44,674 bases of DNA from Chitinophagales bacterium (GTDB lineage Bacteria; Bacteroidota; Bacteroidia; Chitinophagales; UBA8649), in NCBI GenBank assembly GCA_020635975.1, contig JACJYT010000017.1, forward strand, positions 1 to 44,674. Reading direction: 5' to 3'. Position numbers and translations under genes: made by a program. Below the pieces are notes generated by a model. That model saw only the letters and a list, made by a program, of their open reading frames with translations, made no database searches and was not told where the DNA came from. This document shows, piece after piece, positions 1-8,648 of the stretch (the first letter of the stretch is position 1; every line of letters begins with the position of its first letter).

Positions 1-7
1 ATGCGTG

Positions 8-43
8 TATCATCCATGTCCATATAGTTGGACATGGATGATA
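8..43. repeat. Perfect 15-bp inverted repeat (hairpin)
   Basis: Bases 8-22 are the exact reverse complement of 29-43, leaving a six-base loop. Only three T residues follow the right arm, so it is not a classical terminator on the plus strand. It may be the transcript end of a gene left of the window, or a protein-binding palindrome. The rest of the gene-free stretch (44-258) is AT-rich and I see nothing else in it. Confidence 0.6.
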
Positions 44-258
44 TTTCCACTATATGATAAAGATAATCCACCCAAATCAATTATTATAATTTTAATATGA
101 GTATTTAGAAGAATGTTTATAAATGAAATCCTTGTACTCTAGCCAAGGTTCAATAAATACAAGCGTGTAACCGTTAGTAAGGACTATTTTAGAAATAGAA
201 ATACTAAGCTACTCTCGCTTAATAAAGAAAAGAAAAAGCCAACTAGAAAGCAGAGAAG

Positions 259-1221
259 CTACTTCCCCATCGTAACCACCCAGATGCCTCTTAACTCGTT
301 TTCGCCGTAGCCGGTGGCTAGGTCGGCGGGGTAGAGTTCGTTTATTTTGGCTAGGGTAGCGGCACTGATGTCTTTGTCTTTAGCGCCATGACATTGTAAG
401 CACATGGTGTTGGTAATAATAGGGTAGTAGCCCTCTACACCATCGGCGCTTTCTGTTATTTGTGGTTGGAGTTCTTGTCCTTGAGTTAACAAAGCTTTGC
501 TTGCCGCTATATAAGCCAATTCCTTTTCATTAGCCGCGTTAGCCGGATTACGATTCAAATCACTTACTCGTTTTATTTGCACACCTTGGACATTTGCCAT
601 GCTGTCGGTTAGGGTTATGGCTTTGGTATTGCAAAAGGCTAAGGCTTTTTCCGTGCCCAAGGTATTAATAGCCTCTAATAGGTTTTTACCCAATACGGCC
701 TTGGTTGCCATGGCATATTGCTTGCCTTGCTCGGCGTAGCTCATTGTGGCATTGTTGTTTACATTTTCGCCGTATTTTTTCTTCTCTTCTTGGTAATGTT
801 CTTCAAACCAAGTTGGAGCCTCTATATCGCTGTGATAAAGGTATTGGGCTATAAGTCTTAGATCTTCTTCAGAAAAACTCATCTTAGGCATTAGGTTAAA
901 TTTCTCTACTGCTCCGGGCATTTTAGAGTAGCTTATATTGGGTTCGCTAACAAAACGTATAATGTCGGCAGTAAAACTTTCTTCTGTGCTCTCGGCATTG
1001 ATGTAATGCTTTTTAATGGCTATCATAGGCGGCGCAATGCGATTGTCTATGCTGGCATCTGGACTGTGACAAGTAAAGCAATAGGATTCGGCTAATTGAA
1101 AGCCCTTGCTCAAATCCGCACGGAGCTCTTTGCTCACTTGCTCGCTTTCATTGCTTGCCGTATTGCAAGCAAACAAAATTATCAGGCTAAAGAAAAGAGA
1201 AAAAATAGAAAAACGTAACAT
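259..1221 (-). CDS. Diheme cytochrome c lipoprotein with Tll0287-like (DUF3365) domain
   Basis: The 320-residue product starts with a lipoprotein signal (LIILFAC, acylated Cys near residue 19), so it is probably anchored in a membrane outside the cytoplasm. A first c-type heme site, CFTCH, lies near residue 48 in a small cytochrome-c-like domain. The C-terminal half (about 160-320) resembles the DUF3365/Tll0287-like heme domain, with CLQCH near residue 277 and the closing GYGENELRGIW segment usual for that family. It is therefore likely an electron carrier or a heme-based sensor; partner and exact role cannot be read from the sequence. It lies downstream of pheS with a 74-base gap holding no obvious terminator, so read-through from pheS is possible. 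Confident on heme binding, less so on role. Confidence 0.85.
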   Translation of the reverse strand: MLRFSIFSLFFSLIILFACNTASNESEQVSKELRADLSKGFQLAESYCFTCHSPDASIDNRIAPPMIAIKKHYINAESTEESFTADIIRFVSEPNISYSKMPGAVEKFNLMPKMSFSEEDLRLIAQYLYHSDIEAPTWFEEHYQEEKKKYGENVNNNATMSYAEQGKQYAMATKAVLGKNLLEAINTLGTEKALAFCNTKAITLTDSMANVQGVQIKRVSDLNRNPANAANEKELAYIAASKALLTQGQELQPQITESADGVEGYYPIITNTMCLQCHGAKDKDISAATLAKINELYPADLATGYGENELRGIWVVTMGK

Positions 1222-1295
1222 AGGGAAATACTTAATTCGCTACACAAGATAGAAGATAAACTATAGATTGCTCGTGACAAGCATCACCAAAAGTT

Positions 1296-2309
1296 CTAGC
1301 TAAACTGTTGTAAGAAACGCATGTCGTTTTCGAAGAACAAACGAATATCGTTAATGCCGTATTTCAACATCGTAATTCGCTCGATACCCATACCAAAAGC
1401 GAAGCCTGTATATTCTTCAGAATCGATGCCAACGTTTTCTAATACTGCCGGATCTACCATGCCACAGCCTCCAATTTCTACCCAACCGCTATGCTTGCAC
1501 ACCGAACAACCCGTTTGGTTGCAAATAAAGCAAGAAATATCAATCTCGGCACTTGGTTCGGTAAAAGGGAAATAAGAAGGTCGCATACGAATATTATCGC
1601 TGCCAAACATCTCTTTTGCAAAGTAGTAAAGGGTCTGCTTTAAATCGGCAAAACTTACGTTTTTATCTATGTACAAGCCTTCCACTTGGTGAAAGGTGCA
1701 ATGCGCTCTTGCAGAAATTGTTTCGTTTCTATACACTCTACCCGGCGTAATAATTCGGATAGGTGGTTTTTGCTTCTCCATTACTCTAATTTGAGCCGAT
1801 GAAGTATGGGTTCTCAATAATCTATTCGCATTGAAATCGATATAGAAAGTATCCTGCATATCTCTAGCTGGATGATTTTCTGGTAAATTCAAGGCCGTGA
1901 AATTATGCCAATCGTCCTCAATTTCTGGTCCATCTTCTACCACAAAACCTAGGCGTTTGAAAATTTCTACCATTTCATTCTTCACGATATTTATCGGATG
2001 TCGAGTACCAACTACATAAGGTACTCCAGGAGCACTTAAATCTTCAAAGCTTTTTTTCGTGCTCGCCTTAGCTGAAGAAATCTTGGCTTCGTTTACCTTA
2101 GATTCTGCTCTTTGCTTAAGCTCATTTACTAATTGTCCGAATTCTTTTTTTCGCTCATTCGGAATATCCTTCATAGCCGCGAACAAGTCTTTCAAAAGTC
2201 CCTTACTTCCAATATATTTAATTCGAAATGCCTCTGCATCTTGGGCATTAGTGAGTACCTGCTCTTCAATTTCTTGCAATAAGACTTCGGCTTGTTCAAA
2301 TGGATTCAT
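1296..2309 (-). CDS. pheS: Phenylalanine-tRNA ligase alpha subunit
   Basis: PheS is the catalytic subunit of the cytoplasmic alpha2beta2 enzyme that charges tRNA-Phe. The 337-residue length fits the family. The N-terminal coiled coil covers about residues 1-90. The class II synthetase core follows, with HPARDMQDTFY (146-156), the motif 2 region GRVYRNETISARAHCTFHQ (190-208) and motif 3 FGMGIERITMLKYGINDIR near the C-terminus. An insert carries four cysteines (C260, C263, C268, C271) just before the GCGMV strand, where the E. coli protein has none; it looks like a zinc knuckle. pheT is not in the window. A promoter box ends four bases upstream of the ATG (see separate entry). Confidence 0.97.
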   Translation of the reverse strand: MNPFEQAEVLLQEIEEQVLTNAQDAEAFRIKYIGSKGLLKDLFAAMKDIPNERKKEFGQLVNELKQRAESKVNEAKISSAKASTKKSFEDLSAPGVPYVVGTRHPINIVKNEMVEIFKRLGFVVEDGPEIEDDWHNFTALNLPENHPARDMQDTFYIDFNANRLLRTHTSSAQIRVMEKQKPPIRIITPGRVYRNETISARAHCTFHQVEGLYIDKNVSFADLKQTLYYFAKEMFGSDNIRMRPSYFPFTEPSAEIDISCFICNQTGCSVCKHSGWVEIGGCGMVDPAVLENVGIDSEEYTGFAFGMGIERITMLKYGINDIRLFFENDMRFLQQFS

Positions 2310-2313
2310 AATG

Positions 2314-2321
2314 CAAATATA
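2314..2321 (-). promoter_or_regulatory. Probable -7 promoter box of pheS (TATATTTG)
   Basis: Read on the minus strand the bases are TATATTTG, a full match to the Bacteroidota -7 consensus TAnnTTTG. The box ends four bases before the pheS start codon, so the mRNA would have almost no leader. No convincing -33 TTG lies at the usual distance, which lowers confidence. Confidence 0.4.
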
Positions 2322-2355
2322 GCGTATTATACAATTTTAAACTCGGTAAGGCCTA

Positions 2356-3825
2356 TTATCTACTGTAATTAGGCGCTTCTTTTGTAATGGTTACATCGTG
2401 CGGGTGACTCTCGCGAACGCCTGCTGAAGTAATTACGGTAAATTTGGCTTTTTTCAATTCTTCAATACTCGCAGCACCGCAATAGCCCATACCTGCTCTT
2501 AGTCCACCAATAAACTGGTGCATTACTTCACTTAGGGTTCCTTTATAAGGTACTCGTCCAACAATTCCTTCTGGCACTAATTTCTTGATATCGTCTTCCA
2601 CATCTTGGAAATATCGATCTTTGGAGCCTTGTTTCATCGCTTCCACACTACCCATACCACGGTATGATTTGAATTTTCTTCCTTCAAATATGATGGTTTC
2701 TCCCGGACTCTCATCGGTTCCCGCAAAAACAGAACCCGCCATAATCACATCTGCTCCACCCGCTAAGGCTTTCACAATATCTCCAGTATAACGTATACCT
2801 CCATCACCAATTACTGGCACTCCTGCTTTAGCACAAGCTAAAGAAGCTTGGTGAATGGCAGTTAATTGCGGAACGCCAACACCAGCAACCACTCTGGTGG
2901 TACAAATAGACCCTGGTCCAACACCAACTTTTACGGCATCTACCCCTGCTTTTATAAGGGCTTCTGCACCCTCGCGAGTAGCGATATTCCCGGCAATCAT
3001 TTGCAAATCTTTGAAGGCTTTTTTCGCTTTCTTTACCGATTTCAAAACTCCTTCTGAATGGCCGTGAGCGGTGTCGATAGTAATAACATCTACACCAACA
3101 TTTAAAAGCGCTTCTATTCTATCGAACATATCGCCAGTTACACCAACTGCTGCGCCTACCATTAATCTACCGAAGCTGTCTTTACAAGCACTTGGGTAAT
3201 TTTGAACTCGAAGTATATCTTTATAGGTAATTAAACCTACTAATTTACCATCGCGACTAACCACTGGTAATTTTTCGATTTTGTATTTTTTTAAGATGCC
3301 CTCTGCAGAAAATAAATCGGTTCCTTCTGGGGCGGTAACCAACTTATCTTTCGTCATTATTTCGCTCACCTTGGTATTTACTCTGGTTTCGAAACGCAAA
3401 TCTCTATTCGTTAAAATCCCAATTAATTTATCGCTGTTGTCTACAATAGGAATTCCACCAATCTTATTGTCGCTCATTAGTTTTAGTGCTTCGCCAATGG
3501 TAGCATCTGCTCTAAGAGTTATGGGGTCAACAATTAAACCGCTTTCAGAACGCTTTACTTTACGCACTTCTTTGGCTTGCATTTCGATGCTCATGTTTTT
3601 ATGCAGCATGCCCATTCCCCCTTCGCGAGCCATTGCAATAGCCATAGAAGATTCGGTAACGGTATCCATAGCCGCAGAAATAAGAGGAAGATTAATGGTG
3701 ATTTCTCTAGTAAGCTTTGTTTTGATATCTACTTCTCTAGGAAGAACGGTAGAGTGAGCGGGAATAAGCAATACATCGTCGAAAGTAAGTCCCTGTAAAG
3801 CAAATTTGTCTGAAATCTTTTCCAT
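2356..3825 (-). CDS. guaB: Inosine-5'-monophosphate dehydrogenase
   Basis: Cytoplasmic enzyme that oxidises IMP to XMP with NAD+, the committed step of GMP synthesis. The ATG at 3825 gives 489 residues, the usual family length. A longer frame reaching 3855 would overlap the promoter box at 3843-3850, so I reject it. The TIM-barrel opens with LQGLTFDDVLLIP; two CBS domains interrupt it at about residues 90-205; the active-site loop GPGSICTTR carries the catalytic cysteine (C308), and the flap region with RYFQ follows near residue 420. It lies upstream of pheS in the same direction, 46 bases apart without a visible terminator, but each gene has its own promoter box. Confidence 0.97.
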   Translation of the reverse strand: MEKISDKFALQGLTFDDVLLIPAHSTVLPREVDIKTKLTREITINLPLISAAMDTVTESSMAIAMAREGGMGMLHKNMSIEMQAKEVRKVKRSESGLIVDPITLRADATIGEALKLMSDNKIGGIPIVDNSDKLIGILTNRDLRFETRVNTKVSEIMTKDKLVTAPEGTDLFSAEGILKKYKIEKLPVVSRDGKLVGLITYKDILRVQNYPSACKDSFGRLMVGAAVGVTGDMFDRIEALLNVGVDVITIDTAHGHSEGVLKSVKKAKKAFKDLQMIAGNIATREGAEALIKAGVDAVKVGVGPGSICTTRVVAGVGVPQLTAIHQASLACAKAGVPVIGDGGIRYTGDIVKALAGGADVIMAGSVFAGTDESPGETIIFEGRKFKSYRGMGSVEAMKQGSKDRYFQDVEDDIKKLVPEGIVGRVPYKGTLSEVMHQFIGGLRAGMGYCGAASIEELKKAKFTVITSAGVRESHPHDVTITKEAPNYSR

Positions 3826-3842
3826 TGCGAATAAATTTCGCT

Positions 3843-3872
3843 CAAATGTAAGCATATTGCGACTAGAAACAA
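3843..3872 (-). promoter_or_regulatory. guaB promoter of Bacteroidota type (TTG -33, TACATTTG -7)
   Basis: On the minus strand a TTTTG element (TTG at 3872-3870) is followed after 19 bases by TACATTTG (3850-3843), an exact TAnnTTTG match with near-ideal spacing. The start codon at 3825 follows 17 bases later, which leaves a short leader. This promoter decides the choice of the guaB start. It is the best-formed promoter in the window. Confidence 0.7.
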
Positions 3873-3930
3873 AATAAAGACCTACTCATTGAGCAGCTTT
3901 AGTTCGGAAAAATTCGACTCAGAAAAAAAG

Positions 3931-4410
3931 CTAGCGGTTCATAAATTTCTTGTACAAATAATAGAGGGCAAGAAGGATGCTTGGCAATAAAAGAAGGAAT
4001 TTTACACTGGCACAATAGAAGGCTAGACTAGCATAAAATTGGGTTCCTTGATAATAGATTATTTTGAGCAAGCCTAGGTTTTCAATTCCATCTAAAACTC
4101 CGGCAACAATGGGAAGAAAACTTAAGTATAGTAAGATTTTCTTATCGCTCTTATCGTACCATTCTTTTAGTATGAGGAAGAGACTTCCAGCATAACCAAA
4201 AATGAAAATATAATCGAAGTACAGGGAGAACTTTTTCTGAGGAATAGCGTCTTGTAAGGCCCATTGCGCCACCATAGCATTGGCATTATCTATGGTTTTT
4301 GCTAACTCGAAGGGAATAATTCCAGGTTCCACTTGATCTACCCAACGCAGAATAATGGCTCCAACTACGGTAATAAAGAAACATAATTTAAAGAGCTTGG
4401 TGTTCATCAT
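3931..4410 (-). CDS. Unknown four-helix membrane protein
   Basis: I do not recognise a family. The 159-residue protein has four hydrophobic segments, at about residues 7-23, 64-82, 91-110 and 126-152. A soluble stretch of some 40 residues between helices 1 and 2 contains DNANAMVAQWAL. The short loops carry acidic and lysine residues (DKSDKK, DGIENLG). It starts with two consecutive Met codons; either could be used. The gene begins seven bases after the esterase gene ends, so it is probably the last gene of that operon. A role in the inner membrane is all the sequence supports. Confidence 0.65.
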   Translation of the reverse strand: MMNTKLFKLCFFITVVGAIILRWVDQVEPGIIPFELAKTIDNANAMVAQWALQDAIPQKKFSLYFDYIFIFGYAGSLFLILKEWYDKSDKKILLYLSFLPIVAGVLDGIENLGLLKIIYYQGTQFYASLAFYCASVKFLLLLPSILLALYYLYKKFMNR

Positions 4411-4417
4411 TTTAGAT

Positions 4418-5527
4418 TTATCTTGCTAAACTTTGGTAATAGTTTCCTTCTTTTGTTTGAATCACTAAGAAATATAAGCCCGAAGCGGCATTATCGAAAT
4501 TTAGCGAAGTGCTCTTGCTTTCTATGTGTATTTGTCCAAGGGCATTGTACAAGCTTGCCTTAACCAAGTGCAAATCTTGACTAAGCTCTATTTGTATGGT
4601 ATTGCCCTTTAAGATTACTTGTACCGCTTCTGAAGTTATCTTGTCTTTAATGCCTACAAAAGGGGCTCCTTTAAAGAACTCCCAAATTACCTGCGAAGCA
4701 TTAAAATCTTTATTGGTGTTTCCAGCTGGAATATCAAAAAAGGCATCTGGCCAGGTATGTCCGCCGTTGGTAATCTTATAAAAAATAACTTCGCTGTTAT
4801 TGTCGCCGCCAGTGTAAACAAATCTTTGCACAGTAGAATTGTCGGCGGTATTAATATCTGGAAGTGAGCTAGTGAGAGGCGTAGTATTGCAGTTGTTGTT
4901 GTTTACCCAAAAATCTACAACATCTTCTATAGCCATTACGCCAATAGAACCGTTGTATGCAACCGTTGGATCTGCTGTGCCGTGAATTTGCATTACGGGA
5001 ACTGCCTTGCCAGGATTGCAAGTATTTTCTAGCATCGTATTCATAGAGCCGGTCACCGAAGCAATTTTAGCAATTTTTCCGCTAAGTTCGCAAGCTAGTT
5101 TATAACTCATAAATCCGCCATTACTCATGCCCGTAGAGAATACTTTGCTTTGGTCGATATTATAATCTTCACTCAAAGAATCGATCAATTCGCTTATGAA
5201 ATTAACATCGTCTACCGCTCCAGAGTTAACAAAGGCATTCCAATAACGAGTGCCACTTAAATCGAAAGTGCCATTGGGCTGAACTATTAAGAAATTGTCG
5301 ACATCGGCTAAATTTCTAAAATTGCCATAAAGGGCCTGCTGAGGAGCATCTGAACCATAGCCATGAAGATTAATAACTAAGGGAACAGGGGAAGTGCCAT
5401 CGTAACTAGCGGGCACATAGAGGATGAAATTTCTTTCTAAACCATCTACCGTAATCGTATCGTTAATGGTACTTTGGGCTTGTGTAAGTTGCCATGTGAC
5501 AAGGGCGAAAAATAAAAATTTCTTCAT
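4418..5527 (-). CDS. Secreted esterase of the PHB-depolymerase/feruloyl-esterase type with T9SS type A signal
   Basis: This is an alpha/beta hydrolase of the LpqC/COG3509 kind. I place the start at 5527, where MKKFLFFALV begins a typical Sec signal peptide after an AAAGGAAAT stretch; a longer frame to 5620 adds a charged, non-secretory N-terminus. With this start the protein has 369 residues. The oxyanion region is NLHGYGSD (53-60), the nucleophile elbow is GMSNG (S135), the acid is D186 in HGTADPT and the catalytic His is H257 in GGHTWP. Residues about 300-369 form a type A T9SS C-terminal domain (LYNALGQ, then ASGLYFLVI), so the enzyme should be exported and released or surface-attached. 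The substrate is unknown; acetyl- or feruloyl-polysaccharides and polyesters are both possible. Confidence 0.88.
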   Translation of the reverse strand: MKKFLFFALVTWQLTQAQSTINDTITVDGLERNFILYVPASYDGTSPVPLVINLHGYGSDAPQQALYGNFRNLADVDNFLIVQPNGTFDLSGTRYWNAFVNSGAVDDVNFISELIDSLSEDYNIDQSKVFSTGMSNGGFMSYKLACELSGKIAKIASVTGSMNTMLENTCNPGKAVPVMQIHGTADPTVAYNGSIGVMAIEDVVDFWVNNNNCNTTPLTSSLPDINTADNSTVQRFVYTGGDNNSEVIFYKITNGGHTWPDAFFDIPAGNTNKDFNASQVIWEFFKGAPFVGIKDKITSEAVQVILKGNTIQIELSQDLHLVKASLYNALGQIHIESKSTSLNFDNAASGLYFLVIQTKEGNYYQSLAR

Positions 5528-5609
5528 ATTTCCTTTTTTATCTAATGAAGATACAACAGAAAAATTAGGATTTGTATTTTCTGTCTTAGAGATTAGCCTT
5601 AGCTCGCTT

Positions 5610-7370
5610 CTAACGCACAACTGTTACGATGCCTTTTTTCTCTACATGGGTACCATCAGAGGCAACAAAATTGATTACATAAGGGTAGCCTCCTGTAGGT
5701 ACTGGACTGCCATTATTGGTGCCGAACCATCCTGCTTGTGGGTCTTTGCTTTCAAACAACATCTCGCCCCAACGATTAAAAATCTTCATGCTGTAATTCG
5801 TTGGGTTCCCGAAAACGATATAGGGCTTAAACTCATTGTTAATTCCAGTAGGAGCAATAGCGTTCGGAATATAAACCGACGGTCTTTGTTCTATGCACGA
5901 AAGATTGGAACTTGTAGTGTAATTTTCTAGGCTGCCATCGGGATGCGCAAAGCTATAATCTGCCTCTACTCGATAGCAGAAATTGCCACTTTGGTTGAAG
6001 AAGGCGCTAATATCATCTACATATTCAAACTCAGATTCTGAAGGAGCAAAAGTTTCTACTAATTGCAGGCCTGCTCCATAATCTCGATAAAGACGATAAG
6101 AGGTTAAATTAGCATCTTCAAGTTCGAAAGGATTCCAAGTTACTTTGTTTTGAAAGAAATCGTTTAACTCTGCTTTCAAGTAAATGGTTCTTCCTATAGT
6201 AGAAAAGTGGTTCGTATTACAACTATCGTTGGCAATAATTTGGTAATACCTTGCCCCTCGGTAGCTTGGCGAAACCGTATCGGGCATATAAATGTAGCCC
6301 AAACCTGGATAGAGTGAGGCATCGTAGCGCTCAATCATATCGAAATCATTCCCTAGCTTACTGGTATCAATTTCCATGTTACGCAATTCGGATAAGGTGT
6401 CGATGTAAAATTCGATATCGATTTGCTCATTATTAACTACCGATAAATAGTAAATGTAGAACTCTCTTGGTGGCTGAATGATTTGAGCGGTGTCTGTTAA
6501 CCACGGACTATTACTTCGTGGCGTGCCATTCGCATCGATAACTTCCACCCGAAACTGTATGGTGTCTTCATCAATAAAATCGAAGAAATTAAAAATATTG
6601 GCAAACTCTTGTTGGTTAGCCACCAGTTCTACGGGTCCGTTATTCACTTGAACATAAATATTGTAAGAAAACCCAAGATCGTAGGGATTGCTATAATTTT
6701 GCCATTCGTATTCAATCAGTTGATTACAATCGTCTTGCGTTGAGTTTACTTGAATAATTTCGTAACCTATGGTATTAAAGCCAGAAAGGTTATCGCAGCC
6801 ATCGATATAATGTAAGGTATAGACTAAATTGGGATCATTAATGTTGGCATTTACATCTAGGTAGCTGGTATTGCTAATGCCAAAAATAGTATCGAAGTAA
6901 AAAGCCAAGCCATTAGGTTGAAGGTAGGCAATTACATAGCCCGCAGTTTGCACATAAGTACTTTGTTCCCATGTAATTAATATACCGCCTGGGGTAACAT
7001 CTAGCGAACTAATTTCTGGTTCGTAAGAGCCAAAATCGCTAGTTGCTGTTTGCGAGATTACCGGTGGTTGACCCGGACAGTTGTAATTGTAAATAATGTA
7101 ATAGTATAAAGGGTCTCCAAGTCCGAAGGCATTGACATGCAAAAATGTAGTTTGAAGTTCATTGTTAACCGTGCCTATTAAAGTAAAAGCTGCAGCAGGG
7201 TCTGCTGATACCCAAACTTCGTAGCTTACGAAAGGTCCGCAAGGTGCTGGAGGTGGCGACCAAGTAACTGAAAAATCGCTACCTATGCTTTCTATACATA
7301 GTATCTCTTGAGCGAAAGAGAGCTTTAGAAAGCCTAGGCTAAAAAGTAGTAATAATAGTTTAAATCTCAT
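5610..7370 (-). CDS. Secreted multidomain protein with T9SS type B (CHU_C) sorting domain
   Basis: The 586-residue protein begins with the signal peptide MRFKLLLLLFSLGFLKLSFAQ. The middle consists of beta-rich, fibronectin-III-like segments (for example SDFSVTWSPPPAPC and KVTWNPFEL) with no catalytic motif that I can see. The last 90 residues are a gliding-motility-associated C-terminal domain, with VYIPNAIAP, the hallmark IFNRWGE and a terminal KKGIVTVVR, which is the type B T9SS signal. It is therefore probably an adhesin or cell-surface protein. It starts nine bases after the downstream M16 subunit gene ends, so it is very likely in the same operon. No PorP/SprF partner lies next to it, unlike the other type B protein in this window. 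Confidence 0.85.
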   Translation of the reverse strand: MRFKLLLLLFSLGFLKLSFAQEILCIESIGSDFSVTWSPPPAPCGPFVSYEVWVSADPAAAFTLIGTVNNELQTTFLHVNAFGLGDPLYYYIIYNYNCPGQPPVISQTATSDFGSYEPEISSLDVTPGGILITWEQSTYVQTAGYVIAYLQPNGLAFYFDTIFGISNTSYLDVNANINDPNLVYTLHYIDGCDNLSGFNTIGYEIIQVNSTQDDCNQLIEYEWQNYSNPYDLGFSYNIYVQVNNGPVELVANQQEFANIFNFFDFIDEDTIQFRVEVIDANGTPRSNSPWLTDTAQIIQPPREFYIYYLSVVNNEQIDIEFYIDTLSELRNMEIDTSKLGNDFDMIERYDASLYPGLGYIYMPDTVSPSYRGARYYQIIANDSCNTNHFSTIGRTIYLKAELNDFFQNKVTWNPFELEDANLTSYRLYRDYGAGLQLVETFAPSESEFEYVDDISAFFNQSGNFCYRVEADYSFAHPDGSLENYTTSSNLSCIEQRPSVYIPNAIAPTGINNEFKPYIVFGNPTNYSMKIFNRWGEMLFESKDPQAGWFGTNNGSPVPTGGYPYVINFVASDGTHVEKKGIVTVVR

Positions 7371-7379
7371 TTTAAAGTT

Positions 7380-8648
7380 TTATCCAACAAGCACTTTATG
7401 CATTTCGTTGAAGTTTAAATGCTTTTGAGCAAGTTCTTGCAATTTTTGGGCAGTAATTTTATGAATTCCCTCTAATTGCTTGTTAATTTCTTCGATTTCT
7501 AAATCAAAAATAAGAAAGTTTTTCAAGGTGCTCGACAAATTTAGCGGACCATCTACACTTTTCATTAATTGTCCGATCATATAATTTTTAACCATACTCA
7601 ATTCTATCTCGCTTATAGGCTCTTCTTTTAAACGATTCATTTCTTTTTCTATTTCGTCAAGAGTTTGGTTTTTGTATTGACTTCCTACCTCTGTGCTTAT
7701 GCAAAAGTAAGAGCAATCCATTATAGGATTAACGAAAGAATAGATGCCGTAAGTATAGCCCTTCTCTTCTCTAATATTACTCATTAATCTGCTTCCAAAA
7801 TAACCACCTAAGATGGTGTTTAAAATTTGAAGATTTTCAAAATCGGGATGGTCGATAGGAAGGCTTGCTTTCCCAACACGTACTGCGGTTTGCAGAGCTT
7901 TAGGTATTTCAATTCGAATTTCTTCGGCAGGAGAAGTGCTAATCTTGCTTTGTAATTTTCCCGCTCCTTCTGTGCAACTTAAGCTGCCTAAGTATTTTTG
8001 CAATAGGGCTATTTCTGCTTTGCCTATGCTTCCTGCAACAATGGCAAAGTTGTCGTCTTTAAGAGAGAAGTAGTTTTTATAATGCTCTAGCAAATCGTTC
8101 TGACTTATTTCTTCTAAGTAGCTGGCATTAGAAAGGTAGCCAAAAGCATGGTCTTTCCCAAAGAGAATTTGGTTGAATTCTTGGTTAGCGATGTAGGCGT
8201 TCTTTTTCCATTGCACTGCAAGTTTTTGCTTGGTTTTTGCCTTAGCTTTTTTAATTTCATTTAAAGGGAAATTGGCATCTTCAATGACTTCAATAAGCAA
8301 GGGGAGCAATTTAGGAAGTTCGCTACACAGGCAATATAGACTTAATTGCGCGCTGTACATATTGGCTTCAAATTTTACAGCGGCTCCATAAAAATCGAAG
8401 TTTTCGGCAATTTCATAAGCTTTCTTATTTTTCGTTCCTTTCAAAATCATGTTGGCACAAAGTCCGGCAAGCATGCGCTTCGATTCAAAATAGCGGCCAG
8501 CTTTAAAAACTAGGTTAAGTTGAAACAAGTCTTCTGTATTGGCCTCTACCACATAAAGAGAAAGATTATTGGCAAGTTTTTCCTTATGAATAGCATTTAA
8601 GCTAAGATGACGGGGTAAGGAACTTAGTGGGGCTAATTGTCTATTCAT
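7380..8648 (-). CDS. M16 family peptidase, non-zinc subunit
   Basis: This M16 (pitrilysin/processing-peptidase) protein has 422 residues in two homologous halves. At the place of the zinc motif HxxEH it has GLCAN (62-66), so all metal ligands are lost. It keeps the Arg/Tyr pair used for substrate binding (R287 in GSRLMSNIREEKGYTYG, Y298/Y300). No signal peptide is seen. The gene overlaps the preceding M16 gene by four bases (ATGA), so the two products are made together and probably form a heterodimer in which this subunit completes the active site. Known two-subunit bacterial M16 enzymes divide the site in the same way. Confidence 0.9.
   Translation of the reverse strand: MNRQLAPLSSLPRHLSLNAIHKEKLANNLSLYVVEANTEDLFQLNLVFKAGRYFESKRMLAGLCANMILKGTKNKKAYEIAENFDFYGAAVKFEANMYSAQLSLYCLCSELPKLLPLLIEVIEDANFPLNEIKKAKAKTKQKLAVQWKKNAYIANQEFNQILFGKDHAFGYLSNASYLEEISQNDLLEHYKNYFSLKDDNFAIVAGSIGKAEIALLQKYLGSLSCTEGAGKLQSKISTSPAEEIRIEIPKALQTAVRVGKASLPIDHPDFENLQILNTILGGYFGSRLMSNIREEKGYTYGIYSFVNPIMDCSYFCISTEVGSQYKNQTLDEIEKEMNRLKEEPISEIELSMVKNYMIGQLMKSVDGPLNLSSTLKNFLIFDLEIEEINKQLEGIHKITAQKLQELAQKHLNFNEMHKVLVG

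Noticed and set aside
1222..1295. Possible terminator between pheS and the cytochrome gene
   Set aside because: Only a weak 4-base inverted repeat is present and no T-run follows.
3281..3757. 158-residue plus-strand frame opposite guaB
   Set aside because: It lies fully inside guaB on the other strand, has no recognisable domain or promoter, and guaB is certain.
3826..3855. N-terminal extension of guaB
   Set aside because: The extension covers the -7 promoter box and is not found in the family; the ATG at 3825 gives the usual length.
5424..5930. 168-residue plus-strand frame across the esterase and type B protein genes
   Set aside because: It overlaps two supported genes and the intergenic gap; its composition looks like translated antisense.
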